Shown: positions 28,724 through 36,411 of the stretch, in pieces
Position numbering within the stretch: position 1 is the first letter of the stretch
Layout of the letters: every line of letters begins with the position of its first letter
DNA from: Synechococcus sp. RS9909
Lineage (GTDB): Bacteria; Cyanobacteriota; Cyanobacteriia; PCC-6307; Cyanobiaceae
DNA: 64,000 nucleotides
Assembly (NCBI RefSeq): GCF_014279595.1
Contig: NZ_CP047943.1
Coordinates: 2,354,422-2,418,421 of the forward strand
Direction of reading: 5' to 3'
The notes under the pieces: model-generated
What the model saw: only the letters and a program-made list of their open reading frames with translations
The model's database searches: none
What the model was told of the DNA's origin: nothing
Made by a program: the position numbers and the translations under genes

Positions 28724-29299
28724 GCGCAGTGGCTGCGGCGGTTCCTGCGATTCCATGGCAGGCGCCATCCTCGGGAGATGGGCAGCGCAGAGGTGAAGAC
28801 GTTTCTCACCCATCTGGCGGTGGACCTGCAGGTGAGCCCTTCCACCCAGAACCAGGCCCTGGCGGCGCTGCTGTTTCTGTATCGAGAGTTGCTGGAGAAG
28901 CTGGATGGGGTGAAGGCGCCGGCAGATCACCGTGCGGCAGGGCAAAGGCGGCAAGGATCGGCGCACGATGTTGCCTGCAATGGTGGGAAAGAAGCTGCGA
29001 GTGCATCTGGAGGGAGTGCGCAGATTGCATCGCCAGGATCTTGCCGAGGGGGTATGGCAGGGGCGGCACCACCTGGATCCCAGCCTGATCCAGAAAGCGG
29101 TGCGGCGAGCGGTGCTCGCCTCAGGAATCGTGACACCTGCCACAACTTCCGGCACTCGTTTGCTACCCACCTGTTGGAGCGAGGCCCATTGGGGGTGGTC
29201 AGCCCGGCCGACCTTGACGGCAAAAACGGTGCCGAGGCACGCCATACGATGATCCGTCCATTTAGCGCTATCCGTATCCAGCAAGCCGTTGAGGGGTAG
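28724..29299 (+). pseudogene. Decayed integron-type tyrosine recombinase (IntI-like)
   Basis: Pieces of an IntI-like integrase lie in order in different frames. First is the N-terminal core-binding domain ([39 protein letters not shown]) up to about 28920. A frame jump follows to [20 protein letters not shown] and the IntI-typical [16 protein letters not shown], then [17 protein letters not shown] second jump leads to [20 protein letters not shown] ending at 29299. The box-I Arg region, part of the additional domain and the catalytic Tyr segment are all missing, so at least three deletions occurred and no active enzyme is possible. No attC-like site was recognised nearby. Confidence 0.85.
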
Positions 29300-29306
29300 C
29301 CGCATC

Positions 29307-29327
29307 TGGTACCGAGAGGCAGTACCA
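29307..29327. promoter_or_regulatory. Palindromic operator candidate before hicA
   Basis: TGGTAC (29307-29312) and GTACCA (29322-29327) form a perfect 6-bp inverted repeat with a 9-nt spacer, ending 7 nt before the hicA ATG. Type II antitoxins usually bind such repeats to repress their own operon. The role is inferred from position and symmetry only. Confidence 0.35.
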
Positions 29328-29334
29328 TGACGGA

Positions 29335-29589
29335 ATGAAGCGGAAGCACCAGCGCACCCTTGAGCTGATCTTCTCCCGACCAGTAAGCGGCAGCTTGCCG
29401 TGGAGGGACATCGAAGCCCTGTTTCAGGAGCTTGGTGGGGAGGTAAGCGAGAGGGCGGGCAGCCGAGTCGCGGTCGTTCTGTTTGGCGAAGTCAGGGTCT
29501 TCCACAGACCCCACCCATCGCCCGATACAGACAAGGGTGCTGTTGCTTCAATCCGCAAATGGTTCGAAGAACACGGAGTGACACCATGA
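29335..29589 (+). CDS. hicA: HicA-family toxin (mRNA interferase fold), His variant
   Basis: The 84-residue protein matches HicA/YcfA-like proteins of the subgroup with KHQRTLELIFSRPVSG, WRDIEALFQELGGEV and FHRPHPSPDTDKGAV. HicA toxins cleave mRNA using a His in a GSHH-type strand; here that strand reads GSRVAVVLFG, so the usual His is not present there. Activity is therefore unproven, although the FHRPHP His residues could matter. Its stop overlaps the hicB ATG (ATGA), giving toxin-first order as in other hicAB pairs. It lies directly after the integrase remnant. Confidence 0.82.
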   Translation: MKRKHQRTLELIFSRPVSGSLPWRDIEALFQELGGEVSERAGSRVAVVLFGEVRVFHRPHPSPDTDKGAVASIRKWFEEHGVTP

Positions 29590-29918
29590 ATCTGATGAAT
29601 GTGGACGGCTACCACGCCAAGATTGAGTACGACGAGGAAAAAGATCAGTTTCGCGGGGAGATTCTTGGGGTTTCTGGAGGAGCGGACTTCTATGGATCAA
29701 GCCCAGATGAGCTTCGACGTGAGTTCAAGAAATCACTGGAGATTTTTCTTGAGGTCTGCAAGGAGCAAGGAATCGAGCCACGTAGACAGTATTCAGGCAA
29801 GTTCAATCTTCGAATTTCGCCTGAACTGCACGAGAAACTGGCGATGACTGCGGAGGTGCAGGGAAAGAGTCTCAACACGCTCGCTCAGGAAGCACTCCAG
29901 AGAAGTGTCACGGCATAG
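29586..29918 (+). CDS. hicB: HicB-family antitoxin
   Basis: The 110-residue protein has the HicB partial RNase-H-like fold (DGYHAKIEYDEEKDQFRGEI, VSGGADFYGSSPDELRREF) and a C-terminal ribbon-helix-helix DNA-binding tail (SGKFNLRISPELHEKLAM, KSLNTLAQEALQRSV). The fold should neutralise HicA, and the tail should bind the operator. Translation is coupled to hicA by the ATGA overlap. The local base composition is lower in GC than flanking argS and nadC, in line with transfer. Confidence 0.88.
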   Translation: MNLMNVDGYHAKIEYDEEKDQFRGEILGVSGGADFYGSSPDELRREFKKSLEIFLEVCKEQGIEPRRQYSGKFNLRISPELHEKLAMTAEVQGKSLNTLAQEALQRSVTA

Positions 29919-29942
29919 AGGAACGGATAACATGCCCCTCGA

Positions 29943-30095
29943 TTGGACAGGCCAACAAAAAAGGAATCAGCTGCAACTTCATTCTTCTTGCCTACCTATA
30001 GTTATTCTGAGATTGACACTGGCGCTGCTGTTTTCCAGTTCACCCGCTTCAATGGACAACCGGAAGTGATTCGTTGCGGTGACTTCAGCTCCTGA
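29943..30095 (+). other. Possible gene remnant or small ORF
   Basis: The 233-nt stretch between hicB and nadC has no assigned gene. One frame, open from a TTG at 29943 (after a TAA at 29928) to a TGA at 30093-30095, encodes 50 residues ending FTRFNGQPEVIRCGDFSS. It has protein-like composition but no plausible ATG or GTG start, so it could be the 3' end of a lost gene. Composition is AT-richer than the surroundings. Nothing else was seen here except the inverted repeat at 30106-30151. Confidence 0.25.
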
Positions 30096-30105
30096 TCCTG
30101 AGCGC

Positions 30106-30151
30106 TCGACCAGTCAAATCGACATCGAGAGACGTCGATTTGACTGGTCGA
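30106..30151. terminator. Perfect 18-bp inverted repeat next to the nadC stop
   Basis: TCGACCAGTCAAATCGAC (30106-30123) pairs exactly with 30134-30151 around a 10-nt loop. It abuts the nadC stop codon (30152-30154) and lies between two convergent transcription units, so a bidirectional terminator is the simplest reading. No T-run follows on either side, which weakens the case for an intrinsic terminator. A mobile-element end or a protein site is possible. Confidence 0.55.
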
Positions 30152-31042
30152 TCATGGGGCTTCATGCAGAAGAGAATCAGGCTCAAAACGCATGCTCAGA
30201 TCCAGCCAGCTGCTGCGGGTGACCGGTGCACTGGTGGAGATCAGGTCGATGCCGGTGGCCGCATAGGCCGCGAGGGCATCCGGCTGGATCCCCGAGGCCT
30301 CCAGCACCACCGGTGCAGCTCCGAGGCGAGCACGCGCTTCGTCCCGCAGGATTGGCACCAGCTCCATCAGCTCCTGTGGGCTGAACTCATCCAACAGCAC
30401 CCCATCGGCGCCGGCGCGCACAGCCGCGATCGCTTCCGCCTCGGTTTCCGCCTCCACGATCACCCGCGCCGGCCAGGGCGCGGAGGCCCGCACCGCCGTG
30501 ATCGCCGGCTCCACCCCACCGGCCCAGGCGAGATGGTTCTCCTTGAGCATGGCCGCATCATCGAGGCCCATGCGGTGGTTCAGCCCACCGCCGCAGCGCA
30601 CGGCGTATTTCTCGAGAACCCGCAGGCCCGGCGTGGTTTTGCGGGTGTCGACGAGCTGCACACCCGAGCCCTCCAGCTGAGCAGCTAGCGCTGCGGTCGC
30701 CGTGGCGATGCCGGAGAGGCGCATCGCCAGATTGAGGGCCGTGCGCTCCACCGCCACCAGGGCCTGGGCGGAACCCTCCAGCTCCAGCAACCGCTGACCC
30801 GCCTCGACCCGCTGACCTTCGCCGACCAGCAGAGTCACCTCAGCCGCAGGGTCGAGCAGGTGCACCAAGGGCTCCACCACCACCCCCCCGCAGAAACGCC
30901 CCTCGGCCTTGCTGATCCAATGGGCCCAGCCAGCGCTACCGACCAGGGCAGGGGCGCTGAGATCGCCGCGGCCGATGTCTTCCGCAAGCCAGGCCTCGAG
31001 CTGGGCGCGAAGCTGGGGGGTGATCGGCAAAGGAGTCACCAT
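30152..31042 (-). CDS. nadC: Nicotinate-nucleotide pyrophosphorylase (carboxylating)
   Basis: Quinolinate phosphoribosyltransferase of 296 residues for NAD synthesis. Recognisable motifs include LAEDIGRGDLSA, ERTALNLAMRLSGIAT, VDTRKTTPGLRVLEKYAV, the RCGGGLNHRMGLDDAAMLKENH block and EASGIQPDALAAYAATGID near the C-terminus. The ATG at 31042 shares one base with the upstream TerB-like stop (TGATG). A perfect inverted repeat directly follows the stop. Confidence 0.95.
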   Translation of the reverse strand: MVTPLPITPQLRAQLEAWLAEDIGRGDLSAPALVGSAGWAHWISKAEGRFCGGVVVEPLVHLLDPAAEVTLLVGEGQRVEAGQRLLELEGSAQALVAVERTALNLAMRLSGIATATAALAAQLEGSGVQLVDTRKTTPGLRVLEKYAVRCGGGLNHRMGLDDAAMLKENHLAWAGGVEPAITAVRASAPWPARVIVEAETEAEAIAAVRAGADGVLLDEFSPQELMELVPILRDEARARLGAAPVVLEASGIQPDALAAYAATGIDLISTSAPVTRSSWLDLSMRFEPDSLLHEAP

Positions 31043-31548
31043 CAGAGCCAACTGGTGCCGGATGCTTCCAGGGCTTCGATCGAAGGCCAGGCCCCCCAGC
31101 CAAACAGGAGCTGATTCAGACGGTCGATCAGGGCTGGCGTTTCCTTGAGAGCCTGACGGGCGGCCCATTCGGCCTCCTGCACCTGGGCCTCGGGCAGGTT
31201 GAGCGCCTCCAGCAGGCGTCGATAGGCCACCCGCTCGGCGGCATTGATGGCACTGGCCTCCTCCGGTGCCTGACTGCTGCAGGCCATCTGGAAGGCCAGC
31301 GACACCATGGCGAGGCGCTCCTCCCTGCCCTGCAGCTGGGCCACCTGGGCCTCCAGATCCAAGGTCTCCTCCGCCTGCAAGGCCACCAACGCATCCTCTG
31401 GATCCACCTGGGGCAGCAACCGGGCCGACAGCTTGCCGAGCAGCGATCGCTCCTCGGCCGCCACATCCCCATCCACACCCGCCACCCAACACAGCAATGT
31501 CAACTGGGACCGTTGAGAAGGGGTGAGACCAGCCAATGGATCAGTCAC
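31042..31548 (-). CDS. TerB-like helical protein
   Basis: A roughly 168-residue, all-alpha protein whose beginning (LTLLCWVAGVDGDVAAEERSL) follows the TerB pattern of an Ala/Val-Asp-Gly turn and an acidic helix. TerB-like proteins are cytosolic, sometimes metal-binding and linked to stress functions. The rest is acidic and helical with no clear catalytic residues. GTG at 31548 gives VTDPLAGL; ATG at 31575 is an alternative. It lies between mnmE and nadC, coupled to nadC. Function in cyanobacteria is not known. Confidence 0.68.
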   Translation of the reverse strand: MTDPLAGLTPSQRSQLTLLCWVAGVDGDVAAEERSLLGKLSARLLPQVDPEDALVALQAEETLDLEAQVAQLQGREERLAMVSLAFQMACSSQAPEEASAINAAERVAYRRLLEALNLPEAQVQEAEWAARQALKETPALIDRLNQLLFGWGAWPSIEALEASGTSWL

Positions 31549-31594
31549 CGGACACACCGAGCGATGGATCCTCATTCTGAAAGCCCAGCGGCCC

Positions 31595-32977
31595 TCACTT
31601 GCCGATGCAGAAGCGGGAGAAAATGCGATCCAGAACGGATTCGCTGAGCTCCTCGCCGGTGATCGCGCCGAGGCTCTGGATCGCCTGGCGCAGATCGATC
31701 GTCCAGAAGTCCCAGGGCAGCCCCTCGGCAGCCACCTGCTCACTGCGGGCGAGGGCCTCAGCCGCTTGCTGAGCCAGATCGGCCTGGCGCTGATTGAGGG
31801 CCAGGAGCAGGGAGCCATCGGTGAGGGCACCGCAACGGGCCAACAGGGCCTGAATCAGCTCCGCCTCCCCGGCACCGGTGCTGGCGCTGAGGCAAACGTC
31901 GGCAGCCACCGCAGCCCCCAACCCCGCCCCAGAGGAGGGGCTCAGGTCCGCCTTGTTGCCCACCAGCAGATGGGGCACTTCCTCAGGGATGCGTTGCCGC
32001 AGCGCCTGATCATCTGCTGTCCAGCCCTCGCTCAGATCGAACAGGAGCAGCACCAGATCGGCGCTGGCCAGAGCGTCGTGGCTGCGCGCAATTCCGAGCT
32101 GCTCCACCGCATCGGTCGTCGCCCGAATGCCCGCGGTGTCGAGCAGGGTGATCGGCACCCCCTCCAGCACGATCTCACTTTCCAGCAGATCCCGGGTGGT
32201 GCCGGGCAGGTCGGTCACGATCGCCCGCTCCCGACGGCTGAGCCGATTGAGCAGGGAGCTCTTGCCCACATTCGGCCGCCCCACCAGGGCCACCCGCAGG
32301 CCACTGCGCAGCGCCGCGCTCCGTTCACCATCCGCCACCAACTGCAGCAGCTCGGCGCGCACGGCCTGCAGCTCCGCTAGCAACGCGGCGCCATCAAGGG
32401 GGGGTAGATCCTCCTCAAAATCCACGCGCGCTTCCAGCTCGCTGAGCTGATCGAGCAAACGTTCGCGCAGGGCCGTGGTCCTGCGCTGAATCCCCCCGTC
32501 CACGCCGGCCATCGCCAGCTGCGCCGCCCGTTGACTGCGGGCCGCCACCAGATCACTGATCGCTTCAGCGCGGGTCAGATCCAAGCGCCCATTGAGCACC
32601 GCCCGCTGGCTGAACTCTCCCGGCAGAGCCCGGCGCACCCCGGGCTGTTCCAACACCCGTGCCAACACCCGTTGCACGGCCATCACGCCGCCATGGCAAT
32701 GGATCTCCACCACGTCTTCGGCGGTGAAACTACGGGGCGCCAGCATCGGCAGCACCAGCACCTCGTCAATCCGCTCCTGTCCATCAGCGGCAAGCACATG
32801 GCCATAAAGCACCCGATGGCTCTCCCAGGGCTGATAGCCGGGAATGCGGGTGATGGCGCGAACAGCGGGCTGCGCGGCAGGGCCGGAGAGACGGATCACG
32901 GCAATCCCGCCCTGCCCCGGGGCCAGGGCCGTTGCAATCGCTGCAATGGTGTCTCCACTGGGGCTGCACTCAGGCAT
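31595..32977 (-). CDS. mnmE: tRNA modification GTPase MnmE
   Basis: MnmE, with MnmG, modifies U34 of tRNAs. The 460-residue protein has the N-terminal formyl-THF-type domain (DTIAAIATALAPGQGGIAVI), a helical domain, an inserted G domain (GRPNVGKSSLLNRL, DLPGTTRD, DTAG and NKAD motifs), and the terminal CIGK containing the essential Cys. ATG at 32977 is preferred to one four codons earlier. It is divergent from the DUF2062 gene. Confidence 0.96.
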   Translation of the reverse strand: MPECSPSGDTIAAIATALAPGQGGIAVIRLSGPAAQPAVRAITRIPGYQPWESHRVLYGHVLAADGQERIDEVLVLPMLAPRSFTAEDVVEIHCHGGVMAVQRVLARVLEQPGVRRALPGEFSQRAVLNGRLDLTRAEAISDLVAARSQRAAQLAMAGVDGGIQRRTTALRERLLDQLSELEARVDFEEDLPPLDGAALLAELQAVRAELLQLVADGERSAALRSGLRVALVGRPNVGKSSLLNRLSRRERAIVTDLPGTTRDLLESEIVLEGVPITLLDTAGIRATTDAVEQLGIARSHDALASADLVLLLFDLSEGWTADDQALRQRIPEEVPHLLVGNKADLSPSSGAGLGAAVAADVCLSASTGAGEAELIQALLARCGALTDGSLLLALNQRQADLAQQAAEALARSEQVAAEGLPWDFWTIDLRQAIQSLGAITGEELSESVLDRIFSRFCIGK

Positions 32978-33057
32978 TCGCGCGTCCAACCGGTTCCAGC
33001 TCCCTCCTCTCTACGATCAAAGGCCCTTCTCCATCCCGCAGGCAACGGACAGCAGCC

Positions 33058-33543
33058 ATGGCCCGGATGCTCCTGAAGGATGTGCGCTCCAGAGCCAGCC
33101 GGGCGATCAGATGGGTCTGGGAGCAGGAGGGGACGCCCGGTCAGCGGGCGCGGGGTGTCGGCGCTGGCGTCTTCTGTGGCTGCTTTCCCTTCTTCGGATT
33201 GCAGATCGTCCTCAGCGTGGGCGTGGCGTCGCTGCTGCGGGGCAATCACCTGCTCGCCGCCGCCGCCACCCTGATCAGCAACCCCTTCACCTACGTGCCG
33301 CTCTACTGGTTCAACTACCGGGTGGGTGAAGCACTGCTGGGGAGCAACACAGCCCCGATCGTGGGCGCCATCAACGCCAACACGATCTGGGAACACGGCT
33401 GGGGCTTCACCGGTCGACTCCTTCTTGGTTCAGCCGTGGTGGCCACAGTTTTTGGCGCCGTGCTCGGCGTGGTGGCCTACGCCGTGTTTCACGCCCGAGA
33501 GTCAGCGGTACTGCCGAACGGCAGCAGCGGCTCACACAGCTGA
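33058..33543 (+). CDS. DUF2062 membrane protein
   Basis: The 161-residue protein has the DUF2062 features: EGTPGQRARGVGAGVFCGCF, LLRGNHLLAAAATLISNPF, TYVPLYWFNYRVGEALLG, and two or three hydrophobic segments, ending in a helix (LLLGSAVVATVFGAVLGVVAY). The family is of unknown function, often near envelope genes. ATG at 33058 is preferred over a frame running from 32932 through the divergent mnmE start. It precedes the tandem phosphatase-like genes by 49 nt. Confidence 0.85.
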   Translation: MARMLLKDVRSRASRAIRWVWEQEGTPGQRARGVGAGVFCGCFPFFGLQIVLSVGVASLLRGNHLLAAAATLISNPFTYVPLYWFNYRVGEALLGSNTAPIVGAINANTIWEHGWGFTGRLLLGSAVVATVFGAVLGVVAYAVFHARESAVLPNGSSGSHS

Positions 33544-33592
33544 ACACGCCGATCGCTGCTAAAGCCTGGGAGAGAAACGCGGATCGTGTTCT

Positions 33593-34345
33593 GTGGCGAC
33601 CCTCCGGCAGCGCTGCGTTGGCGCACTGCTGATCAGCCCGGTGCTGTTGCTGATCACCAGCCTCTGCTGCGGGCCTCTCCAGGCGGTGCCCCGGCGCCTG
33701 ATCATCCTGCGCCATGGCGAAAAAGCGAATCCGTATGCCCTCTGTGGCATCGGCCAGCAACGGGCCATCGCTCTGCGCGGCACCTATCTGGGCCGCGACG
33801 CCACCGAATCCGTGATTCCCCCCGGGGAATCCCCGGCAGCTTTCTTAGCCATGACCCTGCACACGGTGGAACTGGCCACACCCTCCGCCCAGAGTTGGGG
33901 ACTGCCGGTCACCACCTACGCCGTGGTGCCGATGGAGGGCCGCCCGGAACACGTGAAACGCGAGCAGGAAATCGAGAGCGTGCAAACCGCCGCCGCCGAT
34001 GTGCTGAACAACCCGGCCTGGCATGACCGCACCGTGGTGATCACCTGGGAACACAGCACCATTGCTCGCGAGAAGCTCGAACGCGAACACCCGGGCGAAG
34101 CCGTGACCTTCCGCCAGCTGCTGCACCTCGACACCCTCGCGAACGTGCCCAGGAGCTGGGCCGGCAACAACTACGACTACCTCTGGATCGTGGACTATGC
34201 CCCGGAGATCTCCGATCAACCCACAGGGTTCAGGCTGCAACGGCAACGGTTTCCAGCTCCGTTCCAGGCCCTGCCCCACAACCTCTGGGGCACCCCACTG
34301 CCCGCCGATTACCCAGCGAGCTGTGAACGCAAGGTGAGCAACTGA
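33593..34345 (+). CDS. Exported histidine-phosphatase-like protein, copy 1
   Basis: The 250-residue protein starts at a GTG (33593) with a signal peptide (VGALLISPVLLLITSLCCG) cleaved around residue 31. The mature protein begins PRRLIILRHGEKANPYALC, which fits the phosphoglycerate-mutase-like RHG phosphohistidine motif. A second His occurs in ITWEHSTIAREKLE, as expected for the partner active-site His. The substrate is unknown and the body has diverged from known phosphatases. It is closely related to the next gene, 1 nt downstream, so they form a tandem pair. Confidence 0.78.
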   Translation: MATLRQRCVGALLISPVLLLITSLCCGPLQAVPRRLIILRHGEKANPYALCGIGQQRAIALRGTYLGRDATESVIPPGESPAAFLAMTLHTVELATPSAQSWGLPVTTYAVVPMEGRPEHVKREQEIESVQTAAADVLNNPAWHDRTVVITWEHSTIAREKLEREHPGEAVTFRQLLHLDTLANVPRSWAGNNYDYLWIVDYAPEISDQPTGFRLQRQRFPAPFQALPHNLWGTPLPADYPASCERKVSN

Positions 34346-34346
34346 G

Positions 34347-35087
34347 ATGGGCCAATTCCACACTCCGCCTTCAAGGGCATGGCAGCGATTCGGCATGGTG
34401 CTGTGCATGGCCATCGCCGCAGGCAGCATGGCCACGGCTGACGCCGTACCCCGCCGCATCATCCTGGGGCGCCATGGCGAAAAAGCGAATGCCTATGCCC
34501 TCTGCAAACAAGGGCAGCAACGCTCCCTGGCCCTGCGCGATCAGTTTCTGGGACGTTCGGCCCGCAGCCAGGCTCTGCTGGAAGGGCAGCAACCGGTCGC
34601 CTTCCTGGCGATCACCCCGCACACCCTGGAAACCCTCGCTCCCTCCGCCCGCAGCTGGTCGCTGCCGGTGGTGATGTTCTCCCAGGTGCCCCAACAAGGG
34701 GAGTCGACCGCCACGAAGCGACAGCTGCAGCAGCAACGCACCCGCGAAGCGGCCGCCCAAGTGCTCAGCAACCCAACCTGGGCAGGCGGCACCGTGGTGA
34801 TGGCCTGGGAGCATCGCACCATTGCCAACCAACAACTCGCCGAACGCTTCCCTGATCAGCCAGTGACCCTGCGACAGCTCCTGAACCTGGATCAGCTGCC
34901 GGGTGTTCCCGACACCTGGCCCGATGACACCTACGGCTGGATCTGGATCATCGACTACGCCAACGCTCCCTCTCCTATCCCCACGGGCTTCCGGATGGTG
35001 CGGGAAGCCTTCGCCACTCCCTACAGCCACCTGAAGGCTCCGGCCTGGGGAACGCCGGTGCCACAGGCTGCCGGCTGCCTGCCCTGA
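34347..35087 (+). CDS. Exported histidine-phosphatase-like protein, copy 2
   Basis: A 246-residue paralogue of the preceding protein, with a signal peptide (GMVLCMAIAAGSMATADA) and shared motifs: PRRIILGRHGEKANAYALC, GQQRSLALRDQFLGR, MAWEHRTIANQQLAE, VTLRQLLNLDQLPGVP and the shared IVDYA/IIDYA plus PTGFR blocks. Tandem duplication is evident. Note that ILGRHGEK replaces the LRHGEK of copy 1. The pair faces the ClC-like gene, whose stop is 7 nt away. Confidence 0.78.
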   Translation: MGQFHTPPSRAWQRFGMVLCMAIAAGSMATADAVPRRIILGRHGEKANAYALCKQGQQRSLALRDQFLGRSARSQALLEGQQPVAFLAITPHTLETLAPSARSWSLPVVMFSQVPQQGESTATKRQLQQQRTREAAAQVLSNPTWAGGTVVMAWEHRTIANQQLAERFPDQPVTLRQLLNLDQLPGVPDTWPDDTYGWIWIIDYANAPSPIPTGFRMVREAFATPYSHLKAPAWGTPVPQAAGCLP

Positions 35088-35094
35088 AACTCCG

Positions 35095-36399
35095 TCAGGT
35101 CAACGCACGGCACAAGCCCTCGGTGCCGTGTTCATTCCAGCCGGTGCCGCGCAGGGGAGCAGCGCAAGCGACAGCGACGGCACTACAGAGCAGCAGCAAC
35201 GGCAAGATCTGCGGATCGCCCTGAAGCGTGAACACAAACAGGGCACAGAACACCGGCGTGCCGCAGGCAGCGGCAAAGAGGGCCGTCGCCCCGACCGCCG
35301 CCAGCTGCCCCCGCTCCGCCGTCACCATCCCCCCATGCCAGGCGGCAGTCCAGGCGATCAGCCGCTCCGAGAGGAGCGAGCCGAGGGTCATGGTGTCGTG
35401 CATCAGCCCGCCGGGGGCTCCGGCCGCGATGCTCAACCAGGAGGAGAGCGTGCGCCAGAGAACAGTGGTTGGAACTCCGCCCGATCCGCCCGCCAGCGCC
35501 GCATCCAGCGACAGCCCACCGTCGTTGAGGCTGAGACCACCACTGCCGAGGGCGATCAGAAGCAGCGCCAGAGCGATCAGCGCTGCACCCCACCAGCGCT
35601 GCCGGCGCAGGCCAGCCGCCAACCAGCCGGAGAGCGGAATCAACACCTTCACAAACAGGGCACCGGCCATCGCAGCGATCAGCGTGATCACCAGCGCCAG
35701 GCCCCACCACTGAATCGGCACCGCGGCGAACGCCGCCTGACCCCCAGGCGCTGCCTGCGGCAGCACAGCCTGCAGGAGCAGGGTGCCGCTGCCACCGAGG
35801 AGCAGCGTGGGCAACACGAGATCGAGCCCCTTCTGCCGGCTCAGTTCCTCCAGGGCATAGGCCGTGCCCAGCAGAGGCGAGCGGAACGCCGCACCGAGTC
35901 CGGCACCGCCGCCGATGGCGGCGACAAGGGGAAGCGACAGACCCGCCAGGGGCTGGGCAGCGGGCCAGCGGCGTCGGATCGCCAGAAGCAGCGCCGCGCC
36001 GAGGGAAGCCGATGGCGACTCGATCCCCACCGTGAGGCCGCCCAGGTGGGTGAAGAGCATCAAGGGAAGACGCCGCAGCTGGGTGCGCAGGTCGAGGCGA
36101 TCAAGCAGGGCAGCCTGCTGAGCCGATGGCGCCTGTTGCAGCGCCAGCAAGGGGGGCAAGCCGCCGCCACGGGCTCTGCGCAAGGGTCCCCAGGCCAGCC
36201 ACACCGTGAGGAAGGAACCGGCGAACACCAGCAAGGCGCCAACACCCCGATTCACAACCGCTCCCCCCACCAGCCCAGGCAACGCCCAGAAGCGCTGCTG
36301 CAAGGCGAAACCGAGGGAAGACAGCGCCTGGTAGGGCTGCTCCACCAGGGCCAGGAGAAGACCGAGCAGGAGGAACCAAACCAATCGCAAGGCGGTCAT
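35095..36399 (-). CDS. Divergent ClC-family chloride channel-like protein
   Basis: The 434-residue polytopic protein has a ClC-like order: an early GGGLPPLLAL segment in place of GxGIPE, a VGIESPSASLGAALL stretch where GREGPxVQ is expected, the family-like GGGAGLGAAFRSPLLGTAYALEE, and GAPGGLMHDTMTLGSLL where GxFxP would lie. So the fold seems conserved while the anion-pathway motifs are changed. It follows the methyltransferase by 12 nt and is the last gene of a four-gene minus-strand run starting at rel. Transported ion unknown. Confidence 0.72.
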   Translation of the reverse strand: MTALRLVWFLLLGLLLALVEQPYQALSSLGFALQQRFWALPGLVGGAVVNRGVGALLVFAGSFLTVWLAWGPLRRARGGGLPPLLALQQAPSAQQAALLDRLDLRTQLRRLPLMLFTHLGGLTVGIESPSASLGAALLLAIRRRWPAAQPLAGLSLPLVAAIGGGAGLGAAFRSPLLGTAYALEELSRQKGLDLVLPTLLLGGSGTLLLQAVLPQAAPGGQAAFAAVPIQWWGLALVITLIAAMAGALFVKVLIPLSGWLAAGLRRQRWWGAALIALALLLIALGSGGLSLNDGGLSLDAALAGGSGGVPTTVLWRTLSSWLSIAAGAPGGLMHDTMTLGSLLSERLIAWTAAWHGGMVTAERGQLAAVGATALFAAACGTPVFCALFVFTLQGDPQILPLLLLCSAVAVACAAPLRGTGWNEHGTEGLCRALT

Positions 36400-36411
36400 G
36401 CCGGTTCGATC

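Noticed and set aside
28700-30151. attC or attI sites or gene cassettes near the integrase remnant
   Set aside because: No paired imperfect repeats with the expected core triplets were found; the 18-bp repeat at 30106-30151 has perfect arms and a short loop, unlike attC.
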